From Verrucomicrobiota bacterium (GTDB taxonomy: Bacteria > Verrucomicrobiota > Verrucomicrobiia > Opitutales > Opitutaceae): a stretch of 9,801 nt of DNA. Position 1 is the first letter of the stretch, and each line of letters opens with the position of its first letter. The stretch spans positions 1 through 9,801 of the forward strand of contig JAEZUE010000099.1 in NCBI GenBank assembly GCA_023443455.1, given 5' to 3'. The position numbers and the translations under genes are program-made. The notes under the pieces were generated by a model. That model saw only the letters and a program-made list of their open reading frames with translations. It was not told where the DNA came from and did not search any database. Shown here one piece after another: positions 1-5,601 of this stretch.

Positions 1-2
1 CC

Positions 3-1274
3 GACGGCACCTGCTTCCACCAGTACCAGCCGCTCACCAAGAAGGGCAACGCCGACATCGGCGGCGGCTTCAACGACGACCCGCTCTGGCTCATCCTCTC
101 GACCTGCGCCTACATCCGCGAGACCGGTGACACCTCGATCCTCGACGAGCCCTGCGGCTACGCCGACAAGCCCGGCTCGAAGGACAACCTCCTCCACCAC
201 ATCGAGACCTCGATCCAGTACACGCTCAACAACCGCGGGCCGCACAAGCTGCCGCTCATCGGCCACGCCGACTGGAACGACTGCCTCAACCTCAACTGCT
301 TCTCGAAGGAGCCCAACGAGTCCTTCCAGTGCGTCGGCGACATCAACGGCTCGCAGGCCGAGTCCGTCATGATCGCCGGCCTCTTCCTCTACGCCGCCCG
401 CGACCTCGTGAGCCTCTACAAGTTCATGGGTCGTACCGCCGACGCCACCCGTATCCAGTCCGCCTACGACGACATGCTCCAGACCGTCGAGGAGCAGGCC
501 TGGGACGGCGCCTGGTACACCCGCGCCTTCGACGCCGCCGGCAATCCCGTCGGCTCGAAGAAGTGCAAGGAAGGCAAGGTCTACATCGAGAGCCAGGCGT
601 GGTGCGTGCTCGGCGGCGCCGGCATGAAGAACGGCCGCGCCAAGAAGGCCCTGCAGGCCGTCGACAAGTACCTCTACACCGCCGACAAGGGCTGCGCGCT
701 CCAGTACCCGCCGTATTCGGAGTACCACCTCGAGCTCGGCGAAGTCTCCTCCTATCCCCCGGGCTACAAGGAGAACGCCGGCGTCTTCTCGCACAACAAC
801 ACCTGGATCCACATCGGCTGGACGCTGTTCGGCGAAGGCGAGAAGGCCCTCGAGTACTACCTCTCGATCTGCCCGTCGGCCAAACCCGACCACGACGTCT
901 ACCGCTCCGAGCCCTACGTCTATGCGCAGATGACCGCCTCGCAGTTCGCCCCCACCCCCGGTGAGGGCAAGAACTCCTGGCTCACCGGCACCGGCGCCTG
1001 GTCGTTCGTGGTCGCCTCGCAGTCGATTCTCGGCGTGCAGCCCGACTTCACCGGTCTCCGCATCGATCCCTGCGTCCCGAAGAAGTGGAAGGGCTTCACG
1101 GTGCAGCGCAAGTATCGCGGCGTCACCTACACCATCATCGTCAAGAACCCGAAGGCCAAGTCCAAGGGCGTGAAGAGCCTCGTCGTCGACGGCCAGAAGG
1201 TCGCCGGCAACGTGATCCCGCTCCCGACCGACGGCCGCACCGAGGTCAAGGTCGAGGTCACCCTCGGCGCCTGA
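3..1274 (+). CDS. GH94 disaccharide phosphorylase (cellobiose/chitobiose phosphorylase type), C-terminal part
   Basis: 5'-truncated: the reading frame is open from base 3 to the TGA at 1272-1274, giving 423 residues, about half of a typical ~800-residue GH94 enzyme. GH94 enzymes split beta-linked disaccharides such as cellobiose or N,N'-diacetylchitobiose with inorganic phosphate, giving sugar 1-phosphate in the cytoplasm. Seen in the sequence: GFNDDPLWLI near the left edge, then GHADWNDCLN (residues 88-97 of the visible part), the Asp-Trp-Asn-Asp signature that carries the family's catalytic general acid. These are followed by SYPPGYKENAGVFSHNN (phosphate and substrate-site region), EPYVYAQM, and the C-terminal GLRIDPCVPKKWKGF typical of the closing beta-sandwich. 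Codons are strongly biased to C/G-ending forms. No signal peptide can be judged because the start is missing. A terminator follows at once, so this is the last gene of its transcript. Family assignment is firm. The exact substrate is not: cellobiose is the likeliest, other beta-disaccharides are possible. Confidence 0.93.
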   Translation, partial: DGTCFHQYQPLTKKGNADIGGGFNDDPLWLILSTCAYIRETGDTSILDEPCGYADKPGSKDNLLHHIETSIQYTLNNRGPHKLPLIGHADWNDCLNLNCFSKEPNESFQCVGDINGSQAESVMIAGLFLYAARDLVSLYKFMGRTADATRIQSAYDDMLQTVEEQAWDGAWYTRAFDAAGNPVGSKKCKEGKVYIESQAWCVLGGAGMKNGRAKKALQAVDKYLYTADKGCALQYPPYSEYHLELGEVSSYPPGYKENAGVFSHNNTWIHIGWTLFGEGEKALEYYLSICPSAKPDHDVYRSEPYVYAQMTASQFAPTPGEGKNSWLTGTGAWSFVVASQSILGVQPDFTGLRIDPCVPKKWKGFTVQRKYRGVTYTIIVKNPKAKSKGVKSLVVDGQKVAGNVIPLPTDGRTEVKVEVTLGA

Positions 1275-1304
1275 TCCCCGCTCCGGTTCTCCCCCCGAAA
1301 AGAG

Positions 1305-1334
1305 AGGCGCGGCCCGCGACGGCCGCGCCTTTTT
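1305..1334 (+). terminator. Intrinsic terminator of the GH94 gene
   Basis: Perfect 10-bp inverted repeat AGGCGCGGCC (1305-1314) and GGCCGCGCCT (1321-1330) with a 6-base loop. It is followed on the plus strand by a T run (1330-1334) and preceded by an A-rich stretch. It lies 30 bases after the GH94 stop codon. This is a textbook rho-independent terminator for rightward transcription. Confidence 0.9.
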
Positions 1335-1335
1335 C

Positions 1336-1633
1336 GTGCCCGGATCCGCCGTGGCGCGCTGCCGGCCAGCAAAAATATAGCGGAGCTCTTCCGCCATATC
1401 GACGGCCCGACTCGTGGCGAAACGCGCCAAACGTTTCGGCATCCGTCTCCGCCCCCATTCCGTGGGCACCGCGGCTTTCACGGACAAGCGTGTTCCCACA
1501 CTCAAGCACCAAGGGCCATCAATGCCGCTTCAGGCATATGGCCAGCAGTATTGCAGTACGGGACGAACAGTTCGGGGCGGGCCGCCATGTGTGTATCTCG
1601 CGCACTCAGTGCGCAGGCACAGGCCTGCAACCC
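1336..1633. other. Non-coding stretch with many short inverted repeats
   Basis: About 300 bases between the GH94 terminator and the 3' end of the leftward lipoprotein gene, in which I see no convincing gene. A 90-codon open frame at 1414-1686 (+) has no recognisable motif and runs antisense into the lipoprotein gene. Short hairpin candidates are dense: GCGGA/TCCGC around 1380-1394, TGGCG/CGCCA (1415-1419 with 1425-1429), CGAAAC/GTTTCG (1418-1423 with 1433-1438), CGAAC-A-GTTCG (1564-1574), and the two near the lipoprotein stop listed separately. GC content falls to the right of the terminator. It could be a decayed gene, a structured RNA, or only spacer. Confidence 0.4.
1600..1628. repeat. Two adjoining inverted repeats just past the lipoprotein stop codon
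   Basis: GCGCACT (1600-1606) and AGTGCGC (1608-1614) are perfect 7-bp arms around a single C. GCAGGC (1613-1618) and GCCTGC (1623-1628) form a 6-bp stem with a 4-base loop. The two share bases 1613-1614, so they could be alternative structures. They lie 6 to 34 bases beyond the stop codon of the leftward lipoprotein gene (1634-1636). No T run follows on the minus strand, so a standard intrinsic terminator is not supported; a 3' mRNA structure or a protein-binding site is possible. Confidence 0.45.
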
Positions 1634-2371
1634 CTATTGCAGCGAGGTATCCACCGGCGACGGGTTGCCCGGTTGGATCTTCTTGAAGAGGTCGGTCAAT
1701 CCTCGAGCAATCGCGTCCTGAACCGACTCTTTGACGATCGCGATCAACTTGTCTTGGTCGCTCTCGGCGAATTCCTTCCACTTTTCGTGAAAGGGGACTT
1801 CGCGCACCTCGCGGAAGCAGGCCGCTTTGTCGGAGAATCCGATCCGCGCTCCGGTCCGGGTACTGAAGGCCACAATCTCAGTATGCTCGGAGACGATGAG
1901 CGCTTTGAATCCCAGTATCTTCGACGGGATCACCTCAATTCCACCAAACCCGTTTTCAACACCATAGTTGTTCACATTTCTTCCGTCGAATATCACCACA
2001 ACCGAGTCGGCCTGAGCGGATAGCGCCTTGAGTTGCGCGACCTGTTCATCCTTCAGCCATCTCGACGTCACGCCCGCAGCAAACGCTTCGAGCTCCGGTG
2101 TTGGATCCACCCGATTAAAGCCCGCATCGGCAAACTGGGCCTCGGCCTCCGATTGCACCACTTCGCGGACATCAATCACCTCGGCCGGAACCGAATCCCC
2201 GCTCTGAAAGGCTGGAACATATCCCATCGAGTGGAAGCGAAGGACCGGCGACATCACAACAACCACGGCAACCCGTCCCGCAGGCTCAGGAACCTTGGGC
2301 ACATCGGTCGTCGCACAACCGCCGAAAAGCCCGACCAAAACAACCGCCAACAACGCTTTGCAGATATTCAT
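1634..2371 (-). CDS. Putative lipoprotein of unknown function
   Basis: 245 residues. The frame is open further upstream to 2629, but I chose the ATG at 2369-2371. It starts a clean lipoprotein signal: MNICKALLAVVLVGLFGGC, with a Lys near the N-terminus, a hydrophobic core and a Leu-Phe-Gly-Gly-Cys lipobox whose lipidated Cys is residue 19. The upstream extension has no signal character and would overlap the divergent neighbour. GGGAG lies 10 bases before the ATG, a plausible though distant Shine-Dalgarno. The mature part contains a Val-rich strand (GRVAVVVVMSPVLRF), an alpha/beta-looking middle with ADSVVVIFDGRNVNNYG, and a C-terminal helix-rich region ending ARGLTDLFKKI. No enzyme motif is apparent and I do not recognise the family. 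It is probably anchored in a membrane facing the periplasm. GC is well below that of the flanking metabolic genes, consistent with transfer or relaxed codon choice. Divergent from the second lipoprotein gene across a 157-base gap. Confidence 0.75.
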   Translation of the reverse strand: MNICKALLAVVLVGLFGGCATTDVPKVPEPAGRVAVVVVMSPVLRFHSMGYVPAFQSGDSVPAEVIDVREVVQSEAEAQFADAGFNRVDPTPELEAFAAGVTSRWLKDEQVAQLKALSAQADSVVVIFDGRNVNNYGVENGFGGIEVIPSKILGFKALIVSEHTEIVAFSTRTGARIGFSDKAACFREVREVPFHEKWKEFAESDQDKLIAIVKESVQDAIARGLTDLFKKIQPGNPSPVDTSLQ

Positions 2372-2390
2372 GAGGAGAAAGCTCCCGTAA

Positions 2391-2412
2391 CACAGCTGTG
2401 AACACTCGAGTG
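2391..2412. promoter_or_regulatory. Pair of perfect 10-bp palindromes, candidate operator
   Basis: CACAGCTGTG (2391-2400) and CACTCGAGTG (2403-2412) are both perfect palindromes of the form CAC-N4-GTG, separated by AA, with centres 12 bases apart. They lie 20-41 bases upstream of the leftward lipoprotein ATG, in the region shared by two divergent lipoprotein genes. The placement fits a repressor or activator site acting on one or both. No clear -35/-10 pair could be placed confidently nearby. Binding function is inference. Confidence 0.45.
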
Positions 2413-2504
2413 AAGCAACCGGAAACCCAAAGGCCCGCGCTAGATCCGATGGAGCCGGCGAAACGAGCCACCGTTTCCGCCACCAAGCGGTTGCCTCCAT
2501 CCAG

Positions 2505-2528
2505 AATCCACCGCGCAATCCACCGCGG
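2505..2528 (+). repeat. Tandem 12-bp direct repeat abutting a start codon
   Basis: AATCCACCGCGC (2505-2516) is followed directly by AATCCACCGCGG (2517-2528), matching at 11 of 12 bases. The second copy ends immediately before the ATG at 2529. The repeat occupies the place where a ribosome-binding site should be. It may be a slippage duplication or a translation or regulatory element. Confidence 0.5.
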
Positions 2529-3488
2529 ATGAGGGCATTATTTCTAGTCTTCGCGATCGTGCTCGCCAGCTGCACACACCCGGCTCCGTCAGAAGTACCG
2601 GTTGTCGATATCCGGGACGTTTTGGCCAATCCAGCCAGTTTCAGCGATAAACGAATCCGAACGCGCGGGGTGTATGTCGGCGGCTTCGAGCAGTCAACGC
2701 TCGTGGCCGAACCGACGCGCCTCGGCGTGGCGCAACCGATCTGGTTCAGGACACGCGACTATTTGCTGCCCGAGTACGAAACGAAGTGGGCAAGCCTCTG
2801 GGCCGACCTCGAAACCCTCAGCGAGGAAACAGAATGCGGGTTCCTGCTCGCCGAAGTCGAAGTGGAGGGAGTCGTTGCGCACACATCCGATACGCGCTTG
2901 GGTTCCGGCTTCGGCCACCTCGGCGACTATCCGACCGAGTTCAGGGTCGAGAAGCTGTTCTCCTGCCGAGTACTGAAACAGGAAACCGCAGCACTGGAAG
3001 AAGAGATGCGGGTCGATTCCGAAATACGGGAGGCCCTTCGCGAGCAGTTCGCCACAATCGATTTTCCAAACGGAACCATCGCAGAACAAGTGCTCGCAGT
3101 CCTTCCCTACCCCTGCTCCCGCACTGGCACCACCAACGAGTGGAACCCCACCATCGAAGTGGAGGAGATCACCTGCGAGATCCCGCTCGACGGGCACGGC
3201 ACGGGGACGCGACGGCCGTCGAGCGCCCAATTCTCGGTCGATCTCTACGACGGCCTAGTCTGCGACTGCTTCTGTCGACTGACCGATTCCGTCGGCGTTG
3301 TGGCAACGATCAGAAGCACGGACCGAGCGCCGCTCCTCCTACCACCAGAGGCGAGCCGCGAAGACCTGAAGGCTCAGCTGGAGCAGCTTGTCCGGGAAAT
3401 CAGCGAACTGCGCAAAGCGGCCCTCGCACGAGGCGTCGACCTGACGCCTCGTGTAACCGACGAGAGCTTCCCGGCCTGCCGGCCGTAA
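2529..3488 (+). CDS. Putative lipoprotein with N-terminal OB-like domain and Cys-rich C-terminal half
   Basis: 319 residues. The ATG at 2529 begins MRALFLVFAIVLASC, a short lipoprotein signal with lipobox Leu-Ala-Ser-Cys and lipidated Cys15; no purine ribosome-binding site precedes it. Residues ~25-150 contain VVDIRDVLANPASFSDKRIR, then a Gly-rich turn, and later GFGHLGDYPTEFRVEKL. This layout (a 'region L-x-N-P-x-x-[FY]-x-x-K-x-[IV]' followed by a closing 'FGHLG-x-YP' strand) I associate with small OB-fold-like exported domains; this is recognition by eye. The C-terminal half has clustered cysteines (196, 216, 245, 247, 249, 317), including a CDCFC run that could form disulfides or bind metal. 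Residues ~274-300 (ASREDLKAQLEQLVREISEL) read as an amphipathic coiled coil. Function unknown; likely an envelope-anchored, periplasm-facing protein. Lower GC than the flanking genes. Its 3' end converges on the hydrolase gene with a 39-base gap. Confidence 0.75.
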   Translation: MRALFLVFAIVLASCTHPAPSEVPVVDIRDVLANPASFSDKRIRTRGVYVGGFEQSTLVAEPTRLGVAQPIWFRTRDYLLPEYETKWASLWADLETLSEETECGFLLAEVEVEGVVAHTSDTRLGSGFGHLGDYPTEFRVEKLFSCRVLKQETAALEEEMRVDSEIREALREQFATIDFPNGTIAEQVLAVLPYPCSRTGTTNEWNPTIEVEEITCEIPLDGHGTGTRRPSSAQFSVDLYDGLVCDCFCRLTDSVGVVATIRSTDRAPLLLPPEASREDLKAQLEQLVREISELRKAALARGVDLTPRVTDESFPACRP

Positions 3489-3527
3489 CGCGGTGCCGAG
3501 ACCACGCCCACGGGCAGTGCGGAGACA

Positions 3528-5417
3528 CTATTCCGCGTGAAGTATCTTTGCGGCCCAGTCTTCAGCGGTCGGGAAGGCCGGGGATACAATCACGCCGTCA
3601 GCATCGGCCGCAACCACCACAGGGGACACCCACTCGCCGCTGCGCGGATCAAACCAGGTCCACGAATACTCCGCGGCCGGAGCGAAGCCGGCGATGCGGG
3701 CCGGCACGGCCTTCGTCTCGAAGTACGCGAGGGCGAAGTCGGCGGCGGGATTGCGGAGGAGGAACGACCAGCCGTCGAGCCCGTCGGCCAACGAGCCGGA
3801 TGCGGAACGCGGTTGCAGCGAGGTGGGGACCGGAGCGAGTTCGCGGTAGCGCGATCCTTCGGAGAGCACGAAGTCGTGCAGGTGGCGCATCTGCGCGCCG
3901 GACTCGTAGCGCAGCGCCTCCCAGATGAACGGCCGCCACCCTTCGGGTTCGCCCGTGCTGGTGATGTCGTACGCGGCGGTGCCGTGCACGTGGCCGGCCA
4001 GTCCGCCCGAGAGCACCGAACCGTACATCTGGGCGCGGGCGAAGTAGTTGTCGCGCGGCGAGTTCGCCTCCGGCGTCTCGCCGCCGGGGCGGTTGATCGA
4101 GTGGTTCCATCCGGTGTAGTAGGGCTCGAGGTTCGCGGCGGGATAGGCGGGCTCGAGATGGAAGAGTTCCTCGATCGAGGCGTAGATCGCATGGTTGCGC
4201 GGGTTGTTGCCGACGGTGTGCATCGTCAGCCACGGACAGGAGTCACCGTGGCCGAATCGCAGATACGTCGAGCTGTCGATGAGCGCCGTCACGGGCTGGC
4301 CGAAGGGCGGCGGGCCGTACGTCTGCAGGTGGAACTTGAGCGCGCCATTCCACTCGTGCTCGGTGAGCGAATAGTCGGCCGGGATCCAGTCGAGGTGGAT
4401 GCCGCTGACGATGAGGTTGTAGGCCCCGTAACGGGCGATCAGGTACTGGACGAAGCGGGCGTAGGACGCGTTGAAGTCGAAGTACGCCTTCCACGAGGGG
4501 CCGTGATCGCGACGGATCGGCTCGAGGAACGGCGCAAAACCCTCGTCGGCGAGATGGCGCAGCTTGCGGTCGAGGCTCCGGAAATAGGCCGGTTCGATGC
4601 GGTCGAAGTCGGCGAGCCCTTCGCGGTCGGTAAAGACGGCGAAGGGTCGGTGGCCCGCCTCGTCGTGCATGTCCTTGGCGGTGGTCGTGGCACCGTCGTC
4701 GGTGGTGATGGCGGCACCGGGCGCCCACGTGCCGAACTTCTCCCAGGCGTTGCGCAGGTAGACGCCATCGGCGTTCTTGAAGGTTGCGCCGCGGTGGTCG
4801 GCCGCCCAGTTCGGGAAGGCGGCGATGAAGCTGACCGAGTTGAACCCCTGCCGTTTGCGCCAGGCGACCGCCTCCTCGAAACTGATGCCCGGGCCGGGAG
4901 TGTAGTCGGCAGCAGCGTGGGCGCCGCGATAGGGCAGGCGCCAGGTCGACGCGGCGAGCCATGTGTCGCCGACAAGGAAATACGGCGTGCCGTCGGCATA
5001 CTGGAGCGTGTGCCCCTCGACGGAGGCGCGAAGGAAGCCGCGGCGGTTGGGGTTCGCCCGCTTCTCATCCTCGGTCCAGGCGAACGCGCGCACACCGCCG
5101 GTGCCGCCGTTCAGCCCGGTGTCGTCGGACTGGTTCGAGGCCGTCTTCCAGCGCCATTCCCCGGGCCCGGTGGCGACGAAGCGGACCTTGAAGGTGCGCC
5201 CGCCATCCCAGAATCCGTACACGCGTTTGGCGAAACCGGGGCCTTCGAGATCGATCCAGCACACGACCTCGGTGTACGGATTCGCATAGTCGCGGGCGGC
5301 CTGGAGCGTGATCTCCTGGCATTCCCACACGTGGACCTCCCCTCGGTCGAGGCGGTGCGCGATGGCGAAATGCGAGACAAGAAGACAGAGAGCAACGGCA
5401 AGAAAACGTTGGAGCAT
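3528..5417 (-). CDS. Secreted DUF5060/DUF4038 (apiosidase-like) glycoside hydrolase
   Basis: 629 residues from the ATG at 5415-5417. That start gives a normal Sec signal peptide (MLQRFLAVALCLLVSHFAIA, cleavage near residue 20). The frame continues upstream to 5792, but that part is low-complexity and overlaps the divergent gene. Residues ~25-110 match DUF5060, a beta-sandwich found before catalytic domains: ANPYTEVVCWIDLEGPG, YGFWDGGRTFKVRF, GPGEWRW. Residues ~127-515 match the DUF4038 (beta/alpha)8 catalytic domain: RRGFLR, YADGTPYFLVGDTWL, GFNSVSFIAAFP, SGIHLDW (337-344), NLEPYYTGWNH (429-439), GGLAGHVHG (471-479). By analogy with characterised apiosidase-like enzymes (GH140), Glu431 is a candidate nucleophile and Asp343 a candidate acid/base; this is inference. 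Residues ~545-625 look like the small C-terminal beta-sandwich often called putative collagen-binding domain. It probably cleaves a side chain or backbone of plant polysaccharide outside the cytoplasm; apiose specificity is not established. The leader before ATG is C-rich with no Shine-Dalgarno. Confidence 0.87.
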   Translation of the reverse strand: MLQRFLAVALCLLVSHFAIAHRLDRGEVHVWECQEITLQAARDYANPYTEVVCWIDLEGPGFAKRVYGFWDGGRTFKVRFVATGPGEWRWKTASNQSDDTGLNGGTGGVRAFAWTEDEKRANPNRRGFLRASVEGHTLQYADGTPYFLVGDTWLAASTWRLPYRGAHAAADYTPGPGISFEEAVAWRKRQGFNSVSFIAAFPNWAADHRGATFKNADGVYLRNAWEKFGTWAPGAAITTDDGATTTAKDMHDEAGHRPFAVFTDREGLADFDRIEPAYFRSLDRKLRHLADEGFAPFLEPIRRDHGPSWKAYFDFNASYARFVQYLIARYGAYNLIVSGIHLDWIPADYSLTEHEWNGALKFHLQTYGPPPFGQPVTALIDSSTYLRFGHGDSCPWLTMHTVGNNPRNHAIYASIEELFHLEPAYPAANLEPYYTGWNHSINRPGGETPEANSPRDNYFARAQMYGSVLSGGLAGHVHGTAAYDITSTGEPEGWRPFIWEALRYESGAQMRHLHDFVLSEGSRYRELAPVPTSLQPRSASGSLADGLDGWSFLLRNPAADFALAYFETKAVPARIAGFAPAAEYSWTWFDPRSGEWVSPVVVAADADGVIVSPAFPTAEDWAAKILHAE

Positions 5418-5507
5418 AGGGGAAGGGGTGGGGATGCGCGGAACAGGGCAGCAGCGTGGGCCCCTGGCCACACACCGAAAGCCGGCACCTGTGCGCACTA
5501 TTGAAAA

Positions 5508-5524
5508 GCCGGCCGGGGGCCGGC
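5508..5524. repeat. GC hairpin in the divergent promoter region
   Basis: GCCGGCC (5508-5514), GGG, GGCCGGC (5518-5524): 7-bp arms with a 3-base loop. An alternative register pairs GGCCGG (5511-5516) with CCGGCC (5520-5525). It lies roughly midway in the 184-base gap between the divergent hydrolase and exported-protein genes, where both promoters must be. An 8-bp palindrome GTGCGCAC lies at 5491-5498. No T run on either side, so it is not a terminator. It may be a regulatory structure or chance in GC-rich DNA. Confidence 0.35.
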
Positions 5525-5601
5525 CGCCTTCGTCCACTGGTAGAACACGCCCGCGCTCGCCGACCCAGCCCGATCGCAACCACCCTCGTAACCACATCCC
5601 C

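Noticed and set aside
1414..1686. 90-codon plus-strand open frame
   Set aside because: No motif, no ribosome-binding site, and it runs antisense into the lipoprotein coding region.
2372..2629. Upstream extension of the leftward lipoprotein frame
   Set aside because: The extension puts the lipobox signal in the middle of the protein and overlaps the start of the divergent gene; the ATG at 2369-2371 gives a proper lipoprotein signal.
3519..3536. GCGGA/TCCGC inverted repeat between the convergent lipoprotein and hydrolase genes
   Set aside because: Only a 5-bp stem, it overlaps the hydrolase stop codon, and there is no T run on either strand; not enough to call a terminator.
3537..5504. 655-codon open frame on the plus strand opposite the hydrolase
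   Set aside because: It is fully antisense to a gene with clear domain matches. Its Gly/Arg/Val/Glu-rich composition is what the complement of GC-rich codons gives, and no family motif is visible.
5308..5601. Upstream extension of the exported-protein frame
   Set aside because: Arg/Pro/Thr-rich, antisense to the hydrolase 5' end, and it would place the signal peptide internally.
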